Part shown: piece by piece, positions 1-7,747 of the stretch
Layout: the number at the start of each line of letters is the position of its first letter
Position numbering within the stretch: position 1 is the first letter of the stretch
From: Calditrichota bacterium
GTDB taxonomy: Bacteria; Zhuqueibacterota; Zhuqueibacteria; Thermofontimicrobiales; Thermofontimicrobiaceae
Direction: 5' to 3'
Length of the DNA: 43,422 bases
Assembly (NCBI GenBank): GCA_013152715.1
Contig: JAADFU010000001.1
Span: forward strand, 1-43,422
Translations under genes and position numbers: made by a program
The notes under the pieces: generated by a model
What the model was told of the DNA's origin: nothing
What the model saw: the letters and a program-made list of their open reading frames with translations, nothing else
Databases searched by the model: none

Positions 1-130
1 ACGCACCATATTCAAACCGTTGAGAAAGAAAATAATAAAAGATGCATAACACATATTTGTCCTTAAAAGCCCCGCCAAAGATGGCCCCAAAACACTTTTG
101 TGCTTGAAATGGCGTATATCGGTGTTATCT

Positions 131-184
131 TTCGCCAACTGGCGAACTGAAAAACAATCCGTGAAAATCCGTTTTATCTGTGGC
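131..184 (+). repeat. Palindrome plus ATCCGTG-type intergenic repeat (copy A)
   Basis: A perfect 7-bp inverted repeat (TTCGCCA at 131-137, TGGCGAA at 140-146) is followed ten bases later by ATCCGTGAAAATCCG at 157-171. The same two-part layout recurs at 19399-19457 and 31242-31315. It lies beyond the 3' end of the pyruvate kinase gene. The rest of 1-259 holds no gene or site that I recognise. Confidence 0.5.
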
Positions 185-259
185 TTTTATTTTCTGGCGC
201 GGCATTGGCTTGGGACTCCGGAATATTTTGAATCTCCAGAACGGCCCTATTCTTTCGTC

Positions 260-1693
260 TTATCTCTGAAAAGACCCTTCGCCAACCACGTGTAATTTCA
301 TCAAATTTGTTGTCCCGCGCGCGAAAATCGGAGCGCCTAGCAGCACGGAAACAACATCACCTTTTTTTACCAATTCTTTTTCGATGAGAATCTCTTCGGT
401 TTTTGCAAAAATAGCGTCGGTGTTTTCCAGATAATCCATGCGAAACGGCGTGACCCCCCAGGATAAATTTAATTGTCGGCGCACAACATCCGATGGCGTA
501 AAAGCGATAATATTTGTTTTGGGTTTGTACTTGGCTACCATCCGCGCGGTGAAGCCCGATTTGGAAAATGCCACAATAGCGCGCGTGTTCAAATGTTCCG
601 CAGCTTCGCAGGCAGAATTGCTCACGGCATCGGCGATGGATTGCGTTTTCTCATCCGCTCTCAGATGCGGCACGGCAATGAAATCTCTGTGACTTTCGGC
701 TTCCCGAATAATTTTGTCCATCACGCGCACTGCTTCCACAGGAAATTTGCCGGTGGCAGTTTCGGCAGAAAGCATCACCGCATCGGTGCCGTCGTAAATG
801 GCATTTGCCACATCGGACACTTCCGCCCGCGTGGGACGAGAAAAAAGACGCATGGATTCCAGCATCTGCGTGGCAGTAATTACCGGCTTGCCCTTCTTGA
901 TCGCCTTGCGAATGATGATTTTTTGCAAAGAAGGCACCTGCTCCAGCGGCATCTCCACGCCCAGATCGCCGCGCGCAACCATCACGCCGTCCGCAACTTC
1001 GATAATTTCATCGAGAAAATGAATGGCTTCTGGCTTCTCCAGCTTGGCGATGACCATGATTTCGCTTCGATTTTGCTCAATAATTTTTTTTATTTTCAAA
1101 ATATCATCCGGATGCCGCACAAAAGACATGGCGACAAAATCCACTTTTTGCTCGATGCCAAACTGCAAATCGGCGACATCTTTTTTCGTTAGCGAAGGCT
1201 GGCTGATGCGCACGCCCGGCAAATTGATCCCTTTGTGATCGGAAAGCGCGCCGCCTTCGACAATTTCGCACTCGACTTTTTCGCCGTCTGAGCGAAGCAC
1301 TTTCAATTTGATCAAACCGTCGTCGAGCAAAATCGCGTTTCCCGGGCTGACATCACTGGCGAGATGCCGGTAGGTCGTGGAAATTAATTTTTCTGTTCCC
1401 CAAACTTCTTCGGTCGTAATCGTAATTCTCTCACCTGTTTTGAGAAATATTTTTCCGTTTTTCATCTTGCCCACGCGTAACTTTGGGCCCTGCAAATCTT
1501 GCAGAATCGCAACGGATTTATTTAACTTCTCCGCCACGCGGCGGATAATTTCAATTCTTTGCCGATATTCTTCGTGGCTGCCATAGGAAAAATTTAGCCG
1601 CGCCACATCCATGCCTGCGTTCACTAACCGCACAATTTTCTCTTCCGTCGCCGTCGCCGGTCCCAAAGTGCACACAATTTTCGCCTTTCGCAT
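260..1693 (-). CDS. pyk: Pyruvate kinase
   Basis: Cytoplasmic glycolytic enzyme that transfers phosphate from phosphoenolpyruvate to ADP, giving pyruvate and ATP. At 477 residues it is the usual bacterial length. The N-terminal barrel starts with KIVCTLGPA and has Arg32, Asn34 and Ser36 in ARLNFS, the nucleotide and phosphate-binding trio of the family. LQDLQGPKLR marks entry of the B domain. The catalytic-lysine region (AKLEKPEA) and the metal-binding ARGDLGVE follow, then ATQMLESM and the signature TRAEVSDVANAIYDGTDAVM. The C-terminal allosteric domain is complete and ends in LHVVGE plus a short tail. A GAGAGGTG Shine-Dalgarno sits just before the ATG. It is the last gene of a minus-strand operon, 12 bases after comEC. 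Identification is secure; the effector specificity cannot be read from the sequence. Confidence 0.97.
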   Translation of the reverse strand: MRKAKIVCTLGPATATEEKIVRLVNAGMDVARLNFSYGSHEEYRQRIEIIRRVAEKLNKSVAILQDLQGPKLRVGKMKNGKIFLKTGERITITTEEVWGTEKLISTTYRHLASDVSPGNAILLDDGLIKLKVLRSDGEKVECEIVEGGALSDHKGINLPGVRISQPSLTKKDVADLQFGIEQKVDFVAMSFVRHPDDILKIKKIIEQNRSEIMVIAKLEKPEAIHFLDEIIEVADGVMVARGDLGVEMPLEQVPSLQKIIIRKAIKKGKPVITATQMLESMRLFSRPTRAEVSDVANAIYDGTDAVMLSAETATGKFPVEAVRVMDKIIREAESHRDFIAVPHLRADEKTQSIADAVSNSACEAAEHLNTRAIVAFSKSGFTARMVAKYKPKTNIIAFTPSDVVRRQLNLSWGVTPFRMDYLENTDAIFAKTEEILIEKELVKKGDVVSVLLGAPIFARGTTNLMKLHVVGEGSFQR

Positions 1694-1705
1694 CTTTCAC
1701 CTCTC

Positions 1706-4087
1706 TCATCGAATTCGTTCTAAAATCTTCCCATTTGTTCGAAAAACAACCGCGCCGGAGTAATCGGTGCGAGCAATTTTTATTTTCATTTTTTCTAACC
1801 GTTCAATCACCTCATCTGAAGGAAAACCAAATTTGTTCATTTTTCCCACGCTGATCACGGCAAAATCCGGTCTCACATTTTGCACGAATTCCTCGCAACT
1901 GGAAGTATTGCTCCCGTGATGGGCAATTTTCAGCACGTCCGCTTGCAAAAAATCGCCGTAGCGAACGAGCGCAACTTCCGCCTCTTTTTCGATATCGCCG
2001 GTGAACAGAAATTTTTTCTCCCCGTAAATCAATTTCAAAACGACTGAGTTGTTATTCACATCATCGGGATTCATGCGCAGAAAATCTTTCATCGGCTGCA
2101 ACGCAACCAAACAGTGTGAACCAGTGGAATCCAGCATTGTCGGCGCACTCACTGCCACGTGCTCCGCGTCGAGTAAAAATTTGTACAAATGACAAATATC
2201 GCTATCGTGGTAAATGCCGTTGTCCACCACACGCTGCACGCTGATGTGTCGCAAAATTTCCGGCAATCCGCCGATGTGATCATTGTCCGCGTGGGACAAA
2301 ACGATCGTGTCCAGATGGCGAATGTGTTTCCTTTTCAAAAAAGGCAAAATAAAAAAATCGGCCGCATTGAAATTTTCTGATTGGGGACCGCCGTCGATGA
2401 GCATATTCTTCCCGTCAGGAAATTGAATAAAAATGGAATCTCCCTGTCCCACGTCCAAAAATGTCACGTACAGCCAGTTATCATCGGAAAAAACCGAACC
2501 CCACAGAGAAATGTTTCCCAAAATCAGCGCCAAAAAAAGGGCGATTTTTGCCACGCGCTTTTTATTGATATTCAGAAAAATCCAAAGCAGAATGTAAAAC
2601 AAAACGACGAACTGAAAATTGCTCACAAAAACATCAGCCGACGCCCAGTGAAAATTTCCTGCGACGTTAGTCAGCGCGAGTAAAATTCGCGCGAACAAAG
2701 TATTGGCATAGGCAAAAATATCTCCGACAGCAAAAATCAAAAAAGAGAAAATCAGCGATGCAAAACCGTAAGCGATCACCACGCCCACCAGAGGAATCAC
2801 GATCAAATTCATGAAAACAGCGATCAGCGGCACGCGGTGAAAATAGTACACCGTCAGTGGCAGGGTTCCCAACTGCGCCGACAGCGAAACAAGAAACAGA
2901 GTGCCGATACTGTTGCCAAATTTTCCGACAGTCAATTTACGAAAAAGTGCGCTCTTTTCAAAGAGAATTTTTAATTTTTGGTAGCCATAAATGATGGCGA
3001 TCACTGCCGCAAATGACAATTGAAAAGATGCCTGAAACAAATCTTGCGGATGAATAAGCAAAATGATCAACGCTGCCGCGGAAATCACATTCCAGATGTC
3101 AATGGGGCGTTGCAGCCATTTTCCCAGCAGAAAAATTCCCGCCATCAACGACGCGCGCACGATGGGCGGTTTGAATCCGACGATTAGATTGTAGGCAATC
3201 AGTCCCAGAATGATGAGCAAATATCCCTGCCGTCGGGGAACGCGGAAAACGCCGAGCAGGCTCCAGAAAATGAGCAAAATATAACCTACGTGCAGCCCGG
3301 AAATTGCCAGCGCGTGAATCACGCCGCTGCGCGCGAACGAATCGCGAATGCGGTAGGAAATTTCGCTGCGCTCGCCGATGAGCAATCCTTTCAGCAGCGC
3401 CGCCACATCGCCGGAATAGAGTTTGTCGATTTGCTCCGCAATTTTTGCTTTCACTCTTGCCGCCAGCGCCAGAATTGAAAAGCTGCGTTTTTGCGGGAGA
3501 CAAATTACCTGCCAGTCTGAGCGAATGTTCACAAGACCGTAAATTCCCTGCGCCGCCAAAAATTTCCGATAATTAAAATCGCCGGGGTTTCTCTCCCCGG
3601 GCGGAGTTTCGATTTTTCCCAGAAATTTTAACCTATCGCCATAAGCCAATGGCAAAACGAAATTCCGCAAACGCAGCAAAATTTTTCCCTCGGTGGCATA
3701 GCTACGTCCCTGAAAGAGCACCGTATCCGGTTCAAATTCAATGCGCATACCGGAGTTTTTCTTTTGCGGAAAGCCGCAAACTTCGCCGGTAACGATGAGA
3801 TTTTCTCTGGTGTCGGTGAAATATTTGATGTGATTTTTTGAAAATAAATGGCTGGAAAGTGAAAGCCGCATCGCCCCAGCGGAGATGAGAGTGATGAGTA
3901 AAAAATAGCCGGCGAGTGGAGGAGAAAATTTTAAACTGACCAACGAGATAACAGCGAAGAAAATCAACATTCCAAAAATGAGTACAGGAGGCGGTTCCAG
4001 CAAATACGCCGCAATAATTCCCAGCAGAAAAGGGAGAAGAGCTTTCAGAGCCGGTTTGGTTTGCAATCGTTTGAGAATATCATCCAT
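1706..4087 (-). CDS. comEC: ComEC/Rec2-family DNA internalization channel protein
   Basis: Inner-membrane protein expected to carry single-stranded DNA across the cytoplasmic membrane during natural transformation. At 793 residues it has the full three-part layout. An N-terminal membrane and DUF4131-like region covers about 1-200. The polytopic Competence domain spans about 215-520 and carries the HALAISGLHVG motif at 258-268. A C-terminal metallo-beta-lactamase-like domain spans about 540-790. The last contains FLDVGQGDS, SHADNDH at 598-604, TGDIE and AHHGS, so its metal site looks intact. It lies 25 bases after coaE and 12 before pyk, probably as one transcript, a housekeeping setting rather than a competence cluster. 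No pilus or ComEA gene is nearby. A full-length ComEC does not prove that the cell is competent. Confidence 0.93.
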   Translation of the reverse strand: MDDILKRLQTKPALKALLPFLLGIIAAYLLEPPPVLIFGMLIFFAVISLVSLKFSPPLAGYFLLITLISAGAMRLSLSSHLFSKNHIKYFTDTRENLIVTGEVCGFPQKKNSGMRIEFEPDTVLFQGRSYATEGKILLRLRNFVLPLAYGDRLKFLGKIETPPGERNPGDFNYRKFLAAQGIYGLVNIRSDWQVICLPQKRSFSILALAARVKAKIAEQIDKLYSGDVAALLKGLLIGERSEISYRIRDSFARSGVIHALAISGLHVGYILLIFWSLLGVFRVPRRQGYLLIILGLIAYNLIVGFKPPIVRASLMAGIFLLGKWLQRPIDIWNVISAAALIILLIHPQDLFQASFQLSFAAVIAIIYGYQKLKILFEKSALFRKLTVGKFGNSIGTLFLVSLSAQLGTLPLTVYYFHRVPLIAVFMNLIVIPLVGVVIAYGFASLIFSFLIFAVGDIFAYANTLFARILLALTNVAGNFHWASADVFVSNFQFVVLFYILLWIFLNINKKRVAKIALFLALILGNISLWGSVFSDDNWLYVTFLDVGQGDSIFIQFPDGKNMLIDGGPQSENFNAADFFILPFLKRKHIRHLDTIVLSHADNDHIGGLPEILRHISVQRVVDNGIYHDSDICHLYKFLLDAEHVAVSAPTMLDSTGSHCLVALQPMKDFLRMNPDDVNNNSVVLKLIYGEKKFLFTGDIEKEAEVALVRYGDFLQADVLKIAHHGSNTSSCEEFVQNVRPDFAVISVGKMNKFGFPSDEVIERLEKMKIKIARTDYSGAVVFRTNGKILERIR

Positions 4088-4112
4088 TGCGTCGGAAAAA
4101 TTCGGTCAACAA

Positions 4113-4715
4113 TCACAACTTTTTCTGTAAAAATCGAATAAATTCATCCACTTCGTTCGCTAAATCTTCCAGCGTGCCGTCGTTGCGAATCACGTAATCA
4201 GCGCGGCGGATTTTCTCTTCCAGCGGCATCTGCGAAACAATTCGGCGCTCGATTTCCGCCTCGTTAATATCGTCCCGCTTTCTCAGCCGCTCAAAAATCG
4301 CCTTTCTCGAAGCACTGACGACAAGAATCACGTCGTAGTGAATATCAGAGCCAGCCTCGAATATCAGCGCCGCCTCGACGCCGGCGATGGGGCGCCTGCC
4401 TTTTTGCGCGATTTTTCCCAGCAATTGATGTTCGTACTGAATAACCCGCGGATGGACGATGTCGTTCACCTTCCCCCGCATTTCAGGATCGGAAAATAAA
4501 ATTTCCGCCATTCGTCCCCGATTCAATTTTCCGTCAGGCTGGTAAATTCCTTCACGCAAAAGATCAACCAATTGCGCTCGAATTTTCGGATCGTGATTCA
4601 TCAAAATTTTCGCCAGCCGATCCGCAGCAAAAATGGGGATTCGCCTCTGACGTAAAAGATGACTGACTTCAGATTTGCCGCAGCCAATGCCGCCGGTGAT
4701 GCCGAGTTTTAGCAT
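4113..4715 (-). CDS. coaE: Dephospho-CoA kinase
   Basis: Catalyses the last step of coenzyme A synthesis, phosphorylating the 3'-hydroxyl of the ribose of dephospho-CoA. The 200-residue length is normal. The P-loop GITGGIGCGKS lies at the N-terminus, followed by the ADRLAK segment. The CoA-domain motifs VNDIVHPRV, VEAALIFEAG and LRKRDDINEAEIERRI are present, and the end carries ADYVIRNDGTLEDL. No strong Shine-Dalgarno precedes the ATG at 4715. It is the first gene of the coaE-comEC-pyk run on the minus strand. A short dispersed repeat (4741-4795) sits directly upstream. Confidence in the function is high. Confidence 0.96.
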   Translation of the reverse strand: MLKLGITGGIGCGKSEVSHLLRQRRIPIFAADRLAKILMNHDPKIRAQLVDLLREGIYQPDGKLNRGRMAEILFSDPEMRGKVNDIVHPRVIQYEHQLLGKIAQKGRRPIAGVEAALIFEAGSDIHYDVILVVSASRKAIFERLRKRDDINEAEIERRIVSQMPLEEKIRRADYVIRNDGTLEDLANEVDEFIRFLQKKL

Positions 4716-4740
4716 TTATTCAATTTGTTTTTTTGCACGC

Positions 4741-4795
4741 GGACACACACGGATTCTGCGGATTTGCACTGATTTATCAATTAATTTCCGCAGAA
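4741..4795 (-). repeat. Intergenic ATCCGTG-type repeat (copy B) with a 9-bp inverted repeat
   Basis: TTCTGCGGA at 4754-4762 pairs with TCCGCAGAA at 4787-4795 across a 24-base loop. Read on the minus strand the segment contains CAGTGCAAATCCGC and ATCCGTGTG, related to the copies at 157, 14551, 19441 and 31299. It lies between the DUF433 gene and coaE. There is no T-run after it, so a rho-independent terminator is not supported. Confidence 0.4.
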
Positions 4796-4929
4796 ATTCG
4801 TTCGTAAGTGTTTATCAACGTTCTATTATTTCATCTCTTCTGTGTGATTGATTGTTTTTTGAAATATCAAAATTATTTTTTTAAGATAAGTGACAACTCA
4901 TTAGCTAACACTTTCACCCACTACTATCT

Positions 4930-5202
4930 TCATGAAATTGATATCTCTTTTTCAGTTGCTAAATATGAAGCGTATTCGAGGCACGCCTTGATATCTTCGA
5001 TTGTAATCCCCGGAAAATTTTCTAAAATTATATCAAAACCATCACCAGCAGCCAAATGGCTTAAAATTATATGAACCGGAATGCTAATTCTCTTTAGGTA
5101 AGAAAATCCACTACAAATTTTTGAATATGAAAAATAATTCGTTCTTTGATTTATATTATTATATATGAATGACCAGTTGGAAAATTTTAAGTAAAATAGC
5201 AA
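4930..5202 (-). CDS. DUF433-family protein, possibly decaying
   Basis: Small protein resembling DUF433, a winged-helix-like family often found as the DNA-binding antitoxin of toxin-antitoxin pairs. The C-terminal half fits well: SIPVHIILSHLAAG, then ILENFPGITIEDIKACLEYASYLA. The segment before it, ICSGFSYLKRIS, aligns in register with the usual ICxGKPxIKGTR, but the Gly-Lys-Pro and Gly-Thr-Arg positions are replaced. The only start that includes the whole domain is TTG at 5202; no Shine-Dalgarno is evident. The usual DUF5615-type partner is absent downstream. I read it as an orphan or degenerating antitoxin. It could also be a functional divergent copy with a different start. Confidence 0.5.
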   Translation of the reverse strand: MLFYLKFSNWSFIYNNINQRTNYFSYSKICSGFSYLKRISIPVHIILSHLAAGDGFDIILENFPGITIEDIKACLEYASYLATEKEISIS

Positions 5203-5212
5203 TGAAAATAAT

Positions 5213-5275
5213 AAAAGCCTTACGGCTTAATTCCTAAATTGGAGTGGAGTTATGGAGTTAAGGCGTCAGCCTTTT
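5213..5275. repeat. Imperfect palindrome between small TA-like genes
   Basis: The arm at 5213-5230 (AAAAGCCTTACGGCTTAA) pairs with 5258-5275 (TTAAGGCGTCAGCCTTTT) at 15 of 18 positions, with a 27-base loop. A second inverted repeat lies outside it: GAATGACCAGTT at 5167-5178 and AACTGGTCATTC at 5310-5321. The nested arrangement looks like a small palindromic element, but no transposase and no clear target duplication are visible. Confidence 0.5.
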
Positions 5276-5416
5276 AAAAACAATAAATTAGCGACCTATG
5301 TTCAATTTTAACTGGTCATTCGCATTATTATTTTCATTCCCAACTTTGCTTTGTTACATTTTTAAACATAAAAGCATTCTATTAATTTCAATCAAAAGAC
5401 TTTCGAAGCTACTATC

Positions 5417-5644
5417 TTACCTCTTGCTCACATTTGTAATGGTAACTCCAACAACTTTTTTCCCGCGAAGTCTGAGCAAAATTCCATCCGGCAAAATATC
5501 AGTGTCAGTTGCGTGTTGTGGTCGTTCAAAGCTGATGTATAAAACGTCGGCTTCTTCATCAAAATCAAACCAGATATGTTTTGAACCAAGTTTTTTGATG
5601 AAGGGTAACGCATTAAAAATGTCTTTCACTACTGTGGTTTCCAT
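5417..5644 (-). CDS. DUF2283-family protein, probable antitoxin
   Basis: A 75-residue protein with the DUF2283 pattern: FDEEADVLYISFERPQHATDTDILPDGILLRLRGKKVVGVTITN. The family is small, cytoplasmic and often paired with small nuclease-like proteins, which has led to its prediction as an antitoxin. The start overlaps the end of the upstream gene by 16 bases (5629-5644), a typical sign of translational coupling. An AGAGGA Shine-Dalgarno lies before the ATG inside the upstream gene. The family match is clear; the antitoxin role is inferred from the pairing. Confidence 0.72.
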   Translation of the reverse strand: METTVVKDIFNALPFIKKLGSKHIWFDFDEEADVLYISFERPQHATDTDILPDGILLRLRGKKVVGVTITNVSKR

Positions 5645-5946
5645 AATATTTTCCTCTTCAATAATTTTTCGATCTTACTGGTAAAAAAAGCGGTAATAAC
5701 AAATCCATCCGAATTCTCTTTTATTTCTCGATAGATAACCAAAAGTGTTTTTCTTTTAGAAACGAATCTTACTGCCCACAATTCTCCCTCGTTTCCTTGC
5801 ACTATCATATCAGGATTTGCAATAGCCTCCAAAACATCGAAATAATGACCAGCCATCTCATCATGGTTTTCAACAACATGAGTCCATCTTTCAGTCGTCA
5901 GTCGAATAGGTATATTGTTTATTGAATAAGCGAAATTATTCATCAT
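5629..5946 (-). CDS. Putative BECR-fold (PBECR-like) toxin
   Basis: A 105-residue protein. The pattern IRLTTERWTHVVENHDEMAGHYFDVLEAIANPDMI, then GELWAVRF and DGFVITAFFTSKIEKLLKR, matches a widespread family of small proteins related to the barnase-EndoU-colicin E5/D-RelE nuclease group. They are commonly paired with DUF2283. Conserved-looking His, Arg and Thr-Ser residues could be catalytic, but I cannot assign a mechanism. The start is ATG at 5946, or 5943 in the same frame, with a weak Shine-Dalgarno. It overlaps DUF2283 and is first in the pair, so toxin precedes antitoxin. The likely role is an RNA-targeting toxin of a type II-like module; this is inference. Confidence 0.6.
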   Translation of the reverse strand: MMNNFAYSINNIPIRLTTERWTHVVENHDEMAGHYFDVLEAIANPDMIVQGNEGELWAVRFVSKRKTLLVIYREIKENSDGFVITAFFTSKIEKLLKRKILWKPQ

Positions 5947-6047
5947 TATTTTAATTTTTAATATCTTTGCTTTGTCAAACGTTAATTTCTAAGGCAAGTC
6001 AAAATCCACCTATTACCTTCTTAATATACCACAAAAAACCACTTCTG

Positions 6048-7217
6048 TCAAGCAAATTTATCCGATTCGTAAACTGCCCGCTGAAGAACCCATTTTTTGA
6101 TCGGCTTCCACAGTAACATCGAAATCGGCACCAGCAAATTTAGCAACGGGAATAAAATGAGAAACCAGAAACCTGTTTTGACGAGTATCGGCGGAATCGA
6201 AAATCCTTTTGCCACCAGAGCAGCGGCGTGGTTGAGCAGACTGGGTTTGACGATCACCAGCGCCAGCGCGTACCATTTGACGTATTTGAATTTCAACAAT
6301 GTTCTCAATGGCAGAGTTCTCCAGACAGCGCCGGATGCGCGGGCAATTTTTGCCATTCTTCCCGTTTGAATCGCCGTGCGGCTGCCCTGCCGCACGATGG
6401 TTCGCTCCGTGATTGTTCCGCCGCGCAGGGCGGCAGCTCCGGATTTGGCAGACCTGGCAAACCAGGAAACTACCGGAATCAACACCACAACATCCAGCCC
6501 GGCATCGAGCAATTCTTTGCCTGTAACGTGGGACAGGCCACGTGTCGCAACAGCAGCGTTGAAATTGGAAAGCCCGCCGCTGAAAAAATTGACGATGGTA
6601 CTGGTGGTGGTCGCCACGTAATTTCGTTTTGCTCCGGATTCGGTAAAAATGAAACGCGCCAGAAAATTGTGTTTTTGATATTGGATTTCATTGAGCACAG
6701 AGAGCAAGCGCTTCTGGCGGTCAGTAAGCGAATCGGCTTGCGGAGATTTTCCGAAAATCTTGTCGAGCAGTTGGTTAAATTGCTCTTCAGCGGAAATGGC
6801 GAGATTTCCTTCGTTGTAAAAATAATCGAGCACCGGAATCACGTGATGCGGGCCAAATTCGTCGATGATCTGATAAAAGAGATGAAAATCTTTCAATTCT
6901 TTGTAAACGCGCACCGTGGCTTTGGGGTACCGCTGCAGCGCGACGAGACCATCCAAATTCAGACGATCGATTATTTCCAGTTCCTCGCCACTGAATTTCG
7001 CCAATCGCCCCGGTTTCATGCCCAGATCATCAGAAATCTCTTTCACCAAAAAATCGCGGCGAATCTCCGGCTCCGGCGGCGTGCGAAAAAAAGTCCGCCA
7101 GGTGACGCAACCCGCCAGCAAAATGATAATGAACGTGATCACTAAAATTCTTCCTTCGTAACGAAAGAATCTTTTCAGCAGCGATTCTTTGCGAATTGAT
7201 TTGAAACGTCTAACCAT
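6048..7217 (-). CDS. Uncharacterised membrane protein
   Basis: I do not recognise this 389-residue protein. It has a basic N-terminus and a membrane segment at about 24-42 that ends near a Cys (LLAGCVTW). A mainly soluble central part of about 200 residues follows, containing an internal segment with VVVLIPVVSW. The C-terminus has hydrophobic stretches around 315-370. The soluble part has no catalytic motif that I can name. It follows the DUF2809 gene by nine bases on the same strand, so the two are probably co-transcribed, and its product may act at the same membrane. The ATG at 7217 is the natural start. Confidence 0.7.
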   Translation of the reverse strand: MVRRFKSIRKESLLKRFFRYEGRILVITFIIILLAGCVTWRTFFRTPPEPEIRRDFLVKEISDDLGMKPGRLAKFSGEELEIIDRLNLDGLVALQRYPKATVRVYKELKDFHLFYQIIDEFGPHHVIPVLDYFYNEGNLAISAEEQFNQLLDKIFGKSPQADSLTDRQKRLLSVLNEIQYQKHNFLARFIFTESGAKRNYVATTTSTIVNFFSGGLSNFNAAVATRGLSHVTGKELLDAGLDVVVLIPVVSWFARSAKSGAAALRGGTITERTIVRQGSRTAIQTGRMAKIARASGAVWRTLPLRTLLKFKYVKWYALALVIVKPSLLNHAAALVAKGFSIPPILVKTGFWFLILFPLLNLLVPISMLLWKPIKKWVLQRAVYESDKFA

Positions 7218-7226
7218 GTTATCACC

Positions 7227-7640
7227 TCACTTTTCAGTGGGTTTTTCGAATTTGCGCAGCAAATGGAGCCATCCCCAGCCGACGATGGCGCCCAAAAAAT
7301 AATAGAAAAAATCGCTCCAGACAAAGGAAGTTCCGATGAGCGCCCTTCCCAAAAAGAATGACCGCATCCATTCCAGCATTGGCGGATGCCAGAGCTGTGT
7401 AAATTCCAGCAGCGAAGTGACGCCCAAAACCCACGCCGCAATGAGTAACGGTTTTGCTCCGGCAACAGCCAGATGAAAAAACAGACACCAGAAAATTACG
7501 TAAAAAAATCCACCGAGCGAATTATTCACCCAGTTCGCTGCTGCGCCCGAGTAAAATTTTGAAGCAAAACCAATCGGAATGATGAGAATCAAAGAGAACC
7601 AGGTCAGGTGTCGTCGCAGAAAAAATTGTTTGATTGTCAT
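7227..7640 (-). CDS. DUF2809/VanZ-like small membrane protein
   Basis: A 137-residue integral membrane protein with about four hydrophobic segments. The pattern IGFASKFYSGAAANWVNNSLGGFFYVIFWCLFF near the N-terminus and LEFTQLWHPPMLEWMR later fits DUF2809, a family of unknown function related in topology to VanZ. It lies upstream of the 389-residue membrane protein with a nine-base gap. A purine-rich stretch precedes the ATG but no clear Shine-Dalgarno is seen. Confidence 0.7.
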   Translation of the reverse strand: MTIKQFFLRRHLTWFSLILIIPIGFASKFYSGAAANWVNNSLGGFFYVIFWCLFFHLAVAGAKPLLIAAWVLGVTSLLEFTQLWHPPMLEWMRSFFLGRALIGTSFVWSDFFYYFLGAIVGWGWLHLLRKFEKPTEK

Positions 7641-7671
7641 CTTTTTTTTCGGAATGGAAGTAAGATTTCAA

Positions 7672-7724
7672 TGAAAAATCGGATCGAAAACCAACGCGTG
7701 AAAAACGCAGCTTCCGATCCGATT
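7672..7724 (-). terminator. Rho-independent terminator of the papain-like gene
   Basis: On the minus strand AATCGGATCG (7724-7715) and CGATCCGATT (7686-7677) form a 10-bp stem, with a 28-base loop that can fold further. A short T-run follows. It starts 24 bases past the stop codon of the 984-residue protease. Confidence 0.65.
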
Positions 7725-7747
7725 GATTAAATTCCACAAAAAATTGG

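Noticed and set aside
98-295. A 65-codon ORF at the left edge
   Set aside because: It runs through the palindrome and repeat into the 3' end of pyk and has no ribosome binding site or family pattern.
473-1192. A 239-codon plus-strand ORF inside the pyruvate kinase gene
   Set aside because: It is the antisense shadow of pyk. It has no family pattern, is rich in His and Arg, and has no separate ribosome binding site.
6228-7145. A 305-codon ORF antisense to the 389-residue membrane protein
   Set aside because: Neither strand has a named family, but the minus frame has an operon setting and plausible membrane segments. The plus frame has neither.
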